DNA of 64,000 nt. Source: Allobacillus halotolerans (GTDB taxonomy: Bacteria > Bacillota > Bacilli > Bacillales > Alkalibacillaceae). Location: the NCBI RefSeq assembly GCF_028743495.1, contig NZ_CP117968.1; one strand, given 5' to 3'. The notes under the pieces are model-generated. The model was not told the origin of the DNA, searched no databases, and saw only the letters and a program-made list of their open reading frames with translations. The position numbers and the translations under genes were made by a program. Positions 24,217 to 32,961 of this stretch are shown here, in pieces. How positions within the stretch are numbered: the first letter of the stretch is position 1; each line of letters opens with the position of its first letter.

Positions 24217-26103
24217 CTAATCCTCTTCTTCTTCGATAATTTCACCTTTATCAAAGTTGTAGAATCGGAATAAATCGCCATAAATAATCTCATCAGAATA
24301 CGTTAATTCTTGCATGGCTTGTTCTTGTATATCTGTACATGCGCTTTCGTCTGCTATATCACCGCTAGAACGTTCATAACATGTATCACTTGTATAAATA
24401 TACTCTTCACCGACCACTGTACCATCTCGCATAGCAATGAAGCCCTTTCGTTCATCAGAAAATATATCATTACCAAAAACAATGTCATTTTGATTTTCGA
24501 TGTCCAACATATTTAAAATAGTCGGTTTAAAGTCGATTTGCCCGGTAACTTTTGAAATGACTTGATTATCTTTATTTCCGGGAATATGAATGAATAAAGG
24601 TACTCTCTCTAATTGAACCTCGTCATATGGTGTAATTTCTTCTTTTCCGAGAAACTGAGCCATCGCTTTATTATGGTATGAACTAATTCCATAGTGATCC
24701 CCCATAATAACGATGATTGAATCTTCATACATGCCGGCGTCCTTAAGCTCATTGAATAATACTTCCAAAGACTCATCGAAATAACGAACGGTTTGAAAAT
24801 ACTGGTTTAGTGTCGTTGAATTAGAATCAAATTTGTCAATGCTCGCTTTTTCTTCAGGTAGATCAAACGGGAAATGATTTGTTAATGAGATCATTTTCAA
24901 ATAATAAGGTTCTTCTAAATCTTTCATTAGATCAACTGACTGTCTGAAGAACTCTTTATCTTCCAATCCCCATCCGAAGGAATGTTCATCTCTAACTTCA
25001 TACGATTCTTGGTCGAAAAATTTATCATAACCCATTGTTTCATACATGGTGTTACGATTCCAAAAGCTTCCGTTATTCGCATGCATCGAGTAAGATGAGT
25101 ATCCTTTTTCTTTGATTATTTTAGGTAAGGAATGAAATTCGTTTTGTGCATGCGTAAAATATACAGCACTGTTTGGCAAAGGATATAAGCTGTTATCTAA
25201 AATGAATTCATGATCAGATGTCTTTCCTAATAATGTTTGATGATAAAAGTTATCAAAATAATAGCTGTCTTCGACTAAGTCGTTCAGGAATGGAGTGATT
25301 TCCTCTCCGTTCAATTCCTTATTAATCACGAAAGACTGTAATGATTCTGCAGCAATGTAGATAATATTTTTGTCTTCAGCAATCCCTTTCATGTCCGTTG
25401 AGGTTACTTGGTTTGTCGAACGGATTTCTTGGTCGACATATTCTTCAATGTCGTTCATTTCTGATCCATCAGCGAATAATCGTTTTGATTGGGTTGATGC
25501 CGTTAGAACCATATCATACGCGTGAAAAGCAAAGACCCCTACGTTTTTCACTAAATATTCTCGGTCAAAGCCACGTTTGAACAACATTGGTCTTTCAATT
25601 TCTGCGAGTGTCAAATTAAGTGCTAACGCCGCCAATGAGACGACAATTAACTTTCTTTTGAACAGACCTGAATATTCCTTAACAGGAAAGGTGTCCCGTT
25701 TGGCAAAATAGAAAATGAGAAATACATCTAGAAATAATAATATGTCCGTTAAATGAAACAAAGAAAATACACTTGATCCCAAGTCTCCCGCGTTGTTAAC
25801 TTGGAACAAAGTTGGAATCGTTACGAAATCAGTGAAATTTCGGTAATACAGCAAATTTGCAAAAACAATTAAACTCATGATCAGTACAGTATATTTAATG
25901 TATCGCTTTTGGCTCTTAGGTTTCATCCATACAGCAAGAAACAAAATGAATGCACTGATTGCCAATGCATTAATGATCAGAATGGTTTCTTGAAAAATGG
26001 ATTCAATTGAAAGATTAAAATAAAAGCGGTAGACGATATATGTTTTTACTCCGAGGAGTACAGCTGCGATTATAAATAATGGTATATGTTTTATTTTACT
26101 CAT
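24217..26103 (-). CDS. yqgS: LtaS-family lipoteichoic acid synthase (YqgS-like)
   Basis: A 628-residue protein with five N-terminal membrane helices (to about residue 190) and an extracellular sulfatase-like domain. The nucleophile block GKTSDHEF holds the catalytic Thr. Further metal-site segments are IYIAAESLQSF and IIVIMGDHYG. It polymerises glycerol phosphate from phosphatidylglycerol onto a lipid anchor at the outer membrane face. The acidic C-terminus (EIIEEEED) is notable. By position it corresponds to yqgS, one of the minor B. subtilis LtaS paralogues; whether it is the main synthase here cannot be judged from this window. Confidence 0.9.
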   Translation of the reverse strand: MSKIKHIPLFIIAAVLLGVKTYIVYRFYFNLSIESIFQETILIINALAISAFILFLAVWMKPKSQKRYIKYTVLIMSLIVFANLLYYRNFTDFVTIPTLFQVNNAGDLGSSVFSLFHLTDILLFLDVFLIFYFAKRDTFPVKEYSGLFKRKLIVVSLAALALNLTLAEIERPMLFKRGFDREYLVKNVGVFAFHAYDMVLTASTQSKRLFADGSEMNDIEEYVDQEIRSTNQVTSTDMKGIAEDKNIIYIAAESLQSFVINKELNGEEITPFLNDLVEDSYYFDNFYHQTLLGKTSDHEFILDNSLYPLPNSAVYFTHAQNEFHSLPKIIKEKGYSSYSMHANNGSFWNRNTMYETMGYDKFFDQESYEVRDEHSFGWGLEDKEFFRQSVDLMKDLEEPYYLKMISLTNHFPFDLPEEKASIDKFDSNSTTLNQYFQTVRYFDESLEVLFNELKDAGMYEDSIIVIMGDHYGISSYHNKAMAQFLGKEEITPYDEVQLERVPLFIHIPGNKDNQVISKVTGQIDFKPTILNMLDIENQNDIVFGNDIFSDERKGFIAMRDGTVVGEEYIYTSDTCYERSSGDIADESACTDIQEQAMQELTYSDEIIYGDLFRFYNFDKGEIIEEEED

Positions 26104-26228
26104 GTGAAGTCTCCTTACTTTTATCTCGATATAACTCCCTATATAAATAAGACGAGTTATTAGACTAAAAGTTTCAAATCATATCGTATTTATTATTCCC
26201 GTTATTTGAATTAGACAAACGGGGCTTT

Positions 26229-26420
26229 TCAACTATATTTCCTACGTTCCTTTTTGATAATCAAAAGTGCACGCATATATTCCTCATTGGTGATCAGTTT
26301 ATTTTGATACAATTCATTGATTTCTTGCTCCATTAAATTAAATTCAGCTAACCGATCACCAATGTAAATAAAAATTCCATACTTTTTTAGTAATTGAAGT
26401 ACATCAAAAAATGTCTCCAT
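26229..26420 (-). CDS. yqgQ: YqgQ-family small protein (DUF910)
   Basis: A 63-residue soluble helical protein. The segments FDVLQLLKKYGIFIYIGDRLAEF and MEQEINELYQ fit the three-helix YqgQ (DUF910) fold. It lies between the rhomboid gene and yqgS. In B. subtilis glcK follows yqgQ; here no glucokinase gene is present in that slot. Function unknown. GTAGGTGGAATT precedes the ATG. Confidence 0.85.
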   Translation of the reverse strand: METFFDVLQLLKKYGIFIYIGDRLAEFNLMEQEINELYQNKLITNEEYMRALLIIKKERRKYS

Positions 26421-26455
26421 AATTCCACCTACAATTTTTTCAACTTAACATTATA

Positions 26456-27997
26456 TTATTGTTTTAATTTTTGATAAAATTTTTCAAATTCTTCGTTATC
26501 TGGTTGTAATTCAATGGCCTTCTCAGCGTATTTCAGCGCTTCCTCTGCCTCCATCAATCGTGAGTGAACAACCGCTAAATTAAAAAAAGCCTCTGCAAAA
26601 TCTCGATCGATTTCAACAGCCGTATGAAAATCATCTTCTGCTAAATCTATTTCACTTTTTTCGAAATAAGCGATACCTCGGTAAAAGTATAGATACGCCT
26701 CTTCACTTCCTCGATCTAATTCATCATTCACTAACTCTATAGTTTCATCATATGAACCTTCAGAAATTAGTTCTTGAGCGGTTGCAGAAAATGTATGTGG
26801 ATTGTCAAGACTATCTGCTCGGTTTACTCCGTATACAACCAAACCAGCAATAATTACTACATATATTAAAGTTGCAGCGAATTGCTTTACGATTGCTTTT
26901 TTGTACGGTAAATGAACAATTTGTGAGGCAATGAAGCCACCAATTAAACCGCCCAAATGTGCGCCATTATCAATTTGGGGAATCGTAAATCCAAAAACTA
27001 AGTTGATGCCGATCACGATAAACAAACTGGAGCCCATCGTCTGAAAGAATAAACGTTTATAATGTACACCAAAAAATAATAACGCACCAAACAACCCAAA
27101 GATTGCACCAGAGGCACCTGCCGCTATTGCATCATTCGTTGCGAAACTTGCAACTCCGCCAAATAGTCCTGCAAAGAGATAAATAAACAAAAATCGTTTA
27201 CTTCCAAATATACGTTCAACCGCTTCCCCCAAAAAATATAAAGCCATCATGTTCATGAACAGATGCATTGCACCTATATGAAGGAACATGGATGTGAATA
27301 TGCGCCACCATTCTCCCTCAACGATTGCGGGGTTGTATTTCGCTCCAAAGTCAATTAGGTCTTTTGTATTGGTGGAGCTTCCAACGGATTCCATATACAT
27401 AAATATAAATAAATTAAGCGCAATTAGTATAAATATCCATTTCGGCTTCCCATAGTGGAATGTTTCTTTAATTTCACGCTGCTGTTGCTTATAGGTCGAA
27501 TAGAGCTGTTGTTCGATATATTGCGTGTATGATTCTTGTTCCTCGATTGTCGGGAGCTTATCAAACAAGTTTGATGGATCTCTTCCCATCCGGCTTAATA
27601 ATCGGTTGAATTCCTGTTGTTTGTACTCCTCACTAAATAAATAAACAGATGAAGAAAATCGTTTATTCTTTTTCAACTGCCGATCTTCCAATAGATGTTC
27701 CCAATGATCAACAGGTAAAAGGTCGCTAATATAAACGAAATGAAGATAGTATTTGTTTCGGCCACGTGGTGGATTTTGCCTGAAAAATGATTCTGTCTTT
27801 CCTTGGATATCCCGCTCAAGTTGCTTTGCCCAATCAAATGTCTGGTGACTTATAGTGACGATATGCGTCGAACCCTTTTCAGTCTTTTCCAGCAAATATT
27901 CCTTTTGATTTGGCATGATCTGAATTAGATTGAACTGTTCCTGGTTTACTAAATATTCAACTGTTCTTAAAAGTGTATATCGTTCAGTTATATACAA
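26456..27997 (-). CDS. gluP: Rhomboid protease GluP (YqgP) with C-terminal TPR
   Basis: A 513-residue intramembrane serine protease. An N-terminal soluble domain (about 1-175) is followed by a seven-helix rhomboid core with the catalytic Ser in GASGAIFGLFGALL and the His in GAHLGGLIGG, then TPR-like helices (about 405-510). It cleaves transmembrane segments; in B. subtilis YqgP processes the MgtE transporter with FtsH. TTG start behind GAGGAGC. It lies 22 bases after the MltG-like gene, so they may be co-transcribed. Confidence 0.93.
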   Translation of the reverse strand: MYITERYTLLRTVEYLVNQEQFNLIQIMPNQKEYLLEKTEKGSTHIVTISHQTFDWAKQLERDIQGKTESFFRQNPPRGRNKYYLHFVYISDLLPVDHWEHLLEDRQLKKNKRFSSSVYLFSEEYKQQEFNRLLSRMGRDPSNLFDKLPTIEEQESYTQYIEQQLYSTYKQQQREIKETFHYGKPKWIFILIALNLFIFMYMESVGSSTNTKDLIDFGAKYNPAIVEGEWWRIFTSMFLHIGAMHLFMNMMALYFLGEAVERIFGSKRFLFIYLFAGLFGGVASFATNDAIAAGASGAIFGLFGALLFFGVHYKRLFFQTMGSSLFIVIGINLVFGFTIPQIDNGAHLGGLIGGFIASQIVHLPYKKAIVKQFAATLIYVVIIAGLVVYGVNRADSLDNPHTFSATAQELISEGSYDETIELVNDELDRGSEEAYLYFYRGIAYFEKSEIDLAEDDFHTAVEIDRDFAEAFFNLAVVHSRLMEAEEALKYAEKAIELQPDNEEFEKFYQKLKQ

Positions 27998-28019
27998 TTT
28001 AACAGCTCCTCAAGAGGCA

Positions 28020-28508
28020 TCAACGTGTGATTAAATGCGCAATTTCCTCAATGCTCATTGTTGAATCAACTTCATAAGAACCTAATTGAATCGTTTGACT
28101 TAAATCGTGCTCAGCCAAATAATCAATCAATGGCTCTGTGCCAACAATCACTTCATTTTTTTCCAAAAGTTCAGCAATGTCAGATGAATTCATCCCTTGT
28201 TCAATTTCCAAAATATAATCAACAGTACCTTGATCATTTGAAGATGCCGACTCATCTGTTAGGCTATCCTCTTTTTGTAACTCATTCAGTCGATCCGTTA
28301 ATTTCTGATTTTGATTCACCAATTCAGTATATTCAACCTGAGGAACTAACTTGAGTTCTTGCTCCTCAATATATGTTTGTATCGCTTCTTCCGGAACATT
28401 CGAAGACTCTGTTGCCTGGCTTGAATCTTCTTGAAACCAATAAACAATTGCAAAGATGAAGGTTGCAGTCAACAGACCAACAGAATAGGCCATTACGATT
28501 CGTTTCAA
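28020..28508 (-). CDS. MltG-like (YceG) membrane protein lacking the catalytic domain
   Basis: About 162 residues from a TTG at 28508 that has AAAGGGTGA at the proper distance; an earlier TTG at 28535 is possible. One membrane helix (about 4-22), an acidic linker, a short coiled stretch (NQNQKLTDRLNELQ), and then a C-terminal domain with LEIEQGMNSSDIAELLEKN and LGSYEVDSTMSIEEIAHLI. This resembles the LysM-like subdomain at the front of MltG lytic transglycosylases. The catalytic half of MltG is absent, so it may be a sensor or scaffold. It lies directly upstream of gluP. Confidence 0.75.
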   Translation of the reverse strand: MKRIVMAYSVGLLTATFIFAIVYWFQEDSSQATESSNVPEEAIQTYIEEQELKLVPQVEYTELVNQNQKLTDRLNELQKEDSLTDESASSNDQGTVDYILEIEQGMNSSDIAELLEKNEVIVGTEPLIDYLAEHDLSQTIQLGSYEVDSTMSIEEIAHLITR

Positions 28509-28522
28509 TTTGCTTTCACCCT

Positions 28523-28771
28523 TTAGCTTTTCCAATGACTAGTGTTAGAATCTTTTTGATAATCACGTACATCAAGCGGCTCTGACAATAACTCTTCTTC
28601 TAGAACCTTCATTTTATTATTGATTAAATAACGATCTTGTAAAGAGGAAATTCGTATTTGTTCGACTTGGTATTCTATTTCTTTAAGTTGATCGGTCATG
28701 AAAAAAGATAAGATAAATAACACGATTCCTACAGTACTCACACTGATTAATGCGATGATCAATACATACAC
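28523..28771 (-). CDS. Small single-pass membrane protein, unknown
   Basis: An 82-residue frame with an N-terminal membrane helix (about 4-26) and a hydrophilic, mildly coiled tail with DQLKEIEYQVEQIR. The start would be GTG at 28771; the Shine-Dalgarno (TTAGGA) is weakly placed, so the start is uncertain. It occupies the slot of B. subtilis yqgO, without visible sequence proof. It is followed within 15 bases, or overlapped, by the MltG-like gene. Confidence 0.55.
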   Translation of the reverse strand: MYVLIIALISVSTVGIVLFILSFFMTDQLKEIEYQVEQIRISSLQDRYLINNKMKVLEEELLSEPLDVRDYQKDSNTSHWKS

Positions 28772-28855
28772 CCCATTTGTAAAAAATCCTAAACTCTAGT
28801 TTATCATAAATTCATTTAACGAGGCACTAAAATTGTAACAGTTCTATTTCAATGC

Positions 28856-28884
28856 TTGAAACTCGAATTGTTCTTTGGTATGAT
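28856..28884 (+). promoter_or_regulatory. Sigma-A promoter of rpmG
   Basis: TTGAAA (28856-28861), a 17-base spacer, then TATGAT (28879-28884), 35-40 bases ahead of the L33 gene. Confidence 0.75.
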
Positions 28885-28924
28885 AATGAAGTCAAAATGA
28901 TAAGTGCAGAATGGAGGAATCATG

Positions 28925-29074
28925 ATGCGTGAACAAATTACACTAGCGTGCACAGAAACAGGTGATCGTAACTATATTACGACAAAAAATAAGCGTACGA
29001 ACCCTGAGCGCCTTGAATTGAAAAAATATAGCCCGCGTTTGAAAAAACATACGCTACATCGTGAAACGAAGTAA
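28925..29074 (+). CDS. rpmG: 50S ribosomal protein L33 (zinc-free type)
   Basis: A 49-residue L33, recognised by LACTETGDRNYITTKNKR, LELKKYSPRLKK and TLHRETK. Only one Cys remains, where zinc-binding L33 has four, so this is the zinc-independent paralogue. Two ATGs lie in tandem; the second has the better distance from GGAGG. The position just before yqgN corresponds to B. subtilis rpmGA. A terminator follows at once. Confidence 0.93.
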   Translation: MREQITLACTETGDRNYITTKNKRTNPERLELKKYSPRLKKHTLHRETK

Positions 29075-29107
29075 AACAGTAGGTTCCTGCCTGCTGTTTT
29101 TTTTATA
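29074..29107 (+). terminator. Terminator after rpmG
   Basis: AAAACAGTAGG ... CCTGCTGTTTTTTTT, a stem of about 10 bp with a long T run directly after the L33 stop. Confidence 0.85.
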
Positions 29108-29390
29108 TTTTATTACTTGAATAAATCTCATCAACCCGTCAATACTTGATGTATAATCGGCTCCTCTGTCTACTTCCTATTGAAGCGATTAATTATGCCA
29201 AAAAAGAAATACATTGATTTCGCGAACGTTGAAATCGGTCAGAATTACCAAGCCCCTGAATAATTCCCTGTAGGAACTGTAGAAAGCATTCATTATAAAA
29301 TCTTTAATAAAAAGAACAACAATAGACTAATTTTTTATACCAAAAGATAAGATACGGTAAGAAACAAGCAACACCCTTACGATGATGTGA

Positions 29391-29858
29391 GCTCAAATTG
29401 GCGATAGAGCTGAAAAAAAGCGCTCTACCCCCGAATAGACACGCTCAAATCGGGGGTAGAGCTGAAAAAAAGTGTGCTACCCCCGAATAGACGCGCTCAA
29501 ATCAGGGGTAGTGCATGAAAAAAGTACGCCATCCCTGAATAGACGCGCTCAAATCGGGGGTAGAGCTGAAAAAAAGTGTGCTATCCCCTAATAGACACGC
29601 TCAAATCGGGGGTAGAGCTGAAAAAAAGCATGCTCCCCCTGAATAGACGCGCTCAAATCAGGGGTAGAGCTGAAAAAAAGTGCGCTACCCCCGAATAGAC
29701 GCACTCAAATCAGGGGTAGTGCATAAAAAAAGTGTGCTATCCCCTAATAGACGCAATCAAATCGGAGGTAGAGCTGAAAAAAAGTGTGCTATCCCCTAAT
29801 AGACGCACTCAAATCAGGGGTAGTGCATAAAAAAAGTGTGCTATCCCCGAATAGACTC
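29391..29858 (+). repeat. 52-bp tandem repeat array, nine units
   Basis: Nine head-to-tail units of exactly 52 bases start at 29391, 29443, 29495, 29547, 29599, 29651, 29703, 29755 and 29807. Unit parts: GCTCAAATCGGGGGTAGAGC, TGAAAAAAAGTGCGC, TACCCCCGAATAGACGC. Each unit folds into a GGGGTAG...CTACCCC hairpin with an A-rich loop; neighbouring units can pair alternatively through CTACCCCCGA/TCGGGGGTAG. Units 3, 7 and 9 form a variant type with TAGTGCATNAAAAAAG. The flanks 29108-29390 and 29859-30000 show no convincing gene. Confidence 0.95.
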
Positions 29859-30000
29859 ACTCAATTCATGAATATAAAATAAATTGCTGTGAGTATTTAA
29901 TCCTTTCTTTATAGGAACACTTAAAATAAATTCGTAACAACCGTTATCCGTGATATGCTAAACATAAACATTCTACAATAAAGTAAAGGATCGGTGCTAG

Positions 30001-30588
30001 ATGTCAAAACATGTCTATCGTACACTCAGTAAGCGATTGCTTCACCACATTCCTCGCCAAGATAAAGACGATTGTCTCAATAGCATGATGGTACATTTGT
30101 TGGAAACGAATTGGTGGCAAGAAGCTGATACAGTCGCATTAACCATACCTCGAAATATCGAACTGAATGTCGAAGAAATCATTAAAGCAGCTTGGAAATC
30201 AGGAAAACAAGTGGCCATTCCAAAATGCTTTCCAAAACAAGGAAACCACATGGATTTTTATTTATACACCAATAAAAATGAATTAGAAAATGTATATCTG
30301 GACTTATATGAGCCAAAAGATCATCGGGAAAAATTAATTGATAAAGACTTTATTGATCTCATCATCGTTCCTGGTTTACTATTTGACCCAAAGGGCTATC
30401 GTGTCGGGTACGGTGGCGGTTACTACGACCGTTATTTAGTTGATTATCCGAATATAACTGTTTCTTTAGCAATGGAAGAGCAACTCGTCCAGTACGTTCC
30501 ATTTGATGAATATGATATCCCGGTTGATTTCATTATCACTGAAGATCGGATGATTCACTGCGAAATCGAACGTAAAAAAGGCTCTTAA
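30001..30588 (+). CDS. yqgN: 5-formyltetrahydrofolate cyclo-ligase
   Basis: A 195-residue MTHFS-family enzyme. It converts 5-formyl-THF to 5,10-methenyl-THF with ATP, salvaging a dead-end folate. The ATP/phosphate loop is GYRVGYGGGYYDRYL, with IVPGLLFDPKGYR just ahead, both diagnostic. AAAGGATCGG lies ahead of the ATG. It follows rpmG as in B. subtilis, but about 930 bases and the repeat array now separate them. It links to the one-carbon flow from the gcv operon. Confidence 0.94.
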   Translation: MSKHVYRTLSKRLLHHIPRQDKDDCLNSMMVHLLETNWWQEADTVALTIPRNIELNVEEIIKAAWKSGKQVAIPKCFPKQGNHMDFYLYTNKNELENVYLDLYEPKDHREKLIDKDFIDLIIVPGLLFDPKGYRVGYGGGYYDRYLVDYPNITVSLAMEEQLVQYVPFDEYDIPVDFIITEDRMIHCEIERKKGS

Positions 30589-30655
30589 ACTCGAATATGC
30601 CATTAGAAAAAGTCATCATCGCTTAATGAAAGAACACAACCGAGAGATCGTATTT

Positions 30656-30712
30656 AAAAAACGTGCTACCTGTTGATTGAAACGTTCAACAGAGGTAGCA
30701 CGTATTTTTAAC
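30656..30712. terminator. Bidirectional terminator between yqgN and pbpA
   Basis: AAACGTGCTACCT ... AGGTAGCACGT with an inner GTTGA...TCAAC extension and flanking A/T runs. Convergent genes on both sides. Confidence 0.85.
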
Positions 30713-30759
30713 GTTTTAGATTTTTTAAATGATGATGATATTCATAGAAACATATTTTA

Positions 30760-32874
30760 TTACTCATCTTCAGATTGATCTTCTTCTGACTCTTCTCCTG
30801 ATTCGTCTTCACTTGAACCTTTTAGACGTTCTTCTTTTAACTCGAAATAAGTGTCTAACGCTCTTCTTCCAATTCTATGATGAACCGGATAATCACCCGT
30901 CCCTAAATAAGGTGCCATGACGGCAAACGCTACTTCTGGTTCATCAAAAGGCGCATAACCAACAAGATTGTAATTGTTGACATCCGTATGCAAGGTTTTG
31001 GTTTCATTGTCCCAGTAAAAAGCTTCTGCAGTTCCCGTCTTACCGGCTGGGTTATACTCAGCATCAGCGAAATACCTGTACCCTGTCCCTCCACTTTCTT
31101 GAAAGGCTTGTCGCATCCCTTCTTGGACTCTGTTTAAGTAGGTGTCTTTCATTTCTATCTTATTCAGAATCGTCGGTTCGTTAACTTTATAAAGTGGGCC
31201 GAGTTGATCCCCTTTTGATGAATTATGAATCTGTTTGACGAGATATGGCTTCATCCGATAGCCGTCGTTCGCAATGGTTGAAATATATTGCGCCAACTGT
31301 ATAGCTGTATAGTTCTCATACTGACCTATTGCCATATCTAGAAATTGAGCAGCTCTACCGTAACCGGTTGGAGGGGAGGCTTCCATATTTTCTTCATAAG
31401 GAAAATCAATTCCTGTTTTGGCACCTAAGCCGAATTGCTGAAAATAATTTCTCATTTCCGTATAAGCTTTCGAGTTATAGTTAATGGCTTTCCCTGGTTG
31501 GTAATTATTTTCCCCACCCATTTGCATTGCTATGAAGAACATATAGACGTTGGATGAACGCTTGATCGCATCGATATCATTTACAGGTCCTAATCTTGTC
31601 CAAGAACTTTTCTTATCAGAACCTTTTATCTCAAGCGGACGGTCAACAATAACTTCTCCCGGACGGATCTCTCCTGAATCAAGACCTGCCAACACTGTAG
31701 CACCCTTTACCGTGGAACCAGGTAAATACGTGTCATAAAGAACTTTATGAGATACATCCGTAAACTCATCTTCTCCTTTTTCAGAAGGATTATATTGTTG
31801 TCCTGATGTAGCCAAAACTTCCCCCGTTTTTGGATTCATCAAAACAGCGACAGCATGTCTAAACCATCTGTTTTTTCCTGGATGTTTCTGAACGGCTGTC
31901 TTGACTTCTTCTTGTACAATTTTATCCAATCGCTGTTGGAGTTCCATATCAACCGAAAGGATCAGGTCTTTTCCTCTTTGTCCTTCACGAATTATATTTG
32001 AATCAATCACAGTACCACTTGAGTCCGTAATATGTTCTTTGATTTCTTTATTACCATTTAAATAAAGCTCATACTCTTTTTCAATTCCACTTCTGCCTAC
32101 ACGGTCATTCCGACTATAGTTTCTTGCAAGGAAGTATTGTTCGTCAGTTTGCGGAATCCCTTGTTGTTGACTCGTAATTCTTCCCAGATAATTCGCAAAA
32201 GTACCTTCAAATAAATAATCACGTTCCCAATCCGTGGTGACATTGATTCCTGGTAAATTATGCAAGTTTTCGCCAATCACCATATACTCTTCGACGGTAA
32301 TGTCATCGTATTGAATAATATGTGGTGTCAGCTCATAAGCTTTGTCCAATTCACGCTTAATGGCCATTACTTCCAGTTCTTTTTCAGTAAAACTTTCTAA
32401 TTCATCATCCGTGATATTTTCTAGCATCACATAATATTGATCTTGATCACTTAGTTCTTTTTCTTCATCTGTTAATCGTTCATAGGCCTCTTGTTTATTT
32501 TTGATGATCCAGTAATCTTGCTTGTTTCGCTTGGTTACTGAATCCGTATCCATTTGAATATATTCTGTTAATTTTTCAGCAATTTCTACATTGTCTTCCG
32601 GTTGAACATGCTTTTTTGGAGTGTATGTAATAGCGAACTCCGCCTTGTTGTCAACGACGAGTTCACCGTTACGATCATACATCTTCCCTCTAGGCACTGG
32701 GGTAGCAGAAGTTACTCGCTCTGTTCGGTCGAGTTCTTCTTGTGCATCCATGCCAAATAAGATTTGTACGACCCCGAGTTGTAAAATCAAACCGGAAAAC
32801 AATAGAAAAATGATAAAAAACAATATATTTAATCGAAGAGGCAAATGTGATTTTTGCTTCTTATTCTTCCCCAT
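30760..32874 (-). CDS. pbpA: Penicillin-binding protein 2-type transpeptidase (PbpA)
   Basis: A 704-residue class B PBP. A membrane anchor (about 15-35) is followed by a dimerisation/pedestal domain with a MecA-like region and by the transpeptidase. Active-site motifs: STVK (in LPGSTVKGATVLAG), SSN and KTG (GKTGTAEAF). It cross-links peptidoglycan during elongation of the rod. The C-terminal tail is strikingly acidic (ESGEESEEDQSEDE), a trait often seen in salt-adapted species. AGGGAGAGC precedes the ATG. Position as B. subtilis pbpA. Confidence 0.93.
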   Translation of the reverse strand: MGKNKKQKSHLPLRLNILFFIIFLLFSGLILQLGVVQILFGMDAQEELDRTERVTSATPVPRGKMYDRNGELVVDNKAEFAITYTPKKHVQPEDNVEIAEKLTEYIQMDTDSVTKRNKQDYWIIKNKQEAYERLTDEEKELSDQDQYYVMLENITDDELESFTEKELEVMAIKRELDKAYELTPHIIQYDDITVEEYMVIGENLHNLPGINVTTDWERDYLFEGTFANYLGRITSQQQGIPQTDEQYFLARNYSRNDRVGRSGIEKEYELYLNGNKEIKEHITDSSGTVIDSNIIREGQRGKDLILSVDMELQQRLDKIVQEEVKTAVQKHPGKNRWFRHAVAVLMNPKTGEVLATSGQQYNPSEKGEDEFTDVSHKVLYDTYLPGSTVKGATVLAGLDSGEIRPGEVIVDRPLEIKGSDKKSSWTRLGPVNDIDAIKRSSNVYMFFIAMQMGGENNYQPGKAINYNSKAYTEMRNYFQQFGLGAKTGIDFPYEENMEASPPTGYGRAAQFLDMAIGQYENYTAIQLAQYISTIANDGYRMKPYLVKQIHNSSKGDQLGPLYKVNEPTILNKIEMKDTYLNRVQEGMRQAFQESGGTGYRYFADAEYNPAGKTGTAEAFYWDNETKTLHTDVNNYNLVGYAPFDEPEVAFAVMAPYLGTGDYPVHHRIGRRALDTYFELKEERLKGSSEDESGEESEEDQSEDE

Positions 32875-32961
32875 CGTTTGAGCTCTCCCTTAAAACGAAG
32901 TAATTTGACATGCTTCATTATATCATCAAATTTGCTCATTTTCATGAAGAAGTTCTGACAC

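Noticed and set aside
24217..26103. LTA synthase as a possible pseudogene because of antisense frames
   Set aside because: The gene is full-length with the catalytic Thr block; the antisense frames are shadows.
29195..29266. 23-codon open frame (MPKKKYIDFANVEIG...) between rpmG and the array
   Set aside because: No Shine-Dalgarno and no recognised similarity; too short to support.
29391..29858. Possible CRISPR array
   Set aside because: Units are contiguous and similar over all 52 bases, with no unique spacers and no cas genes.
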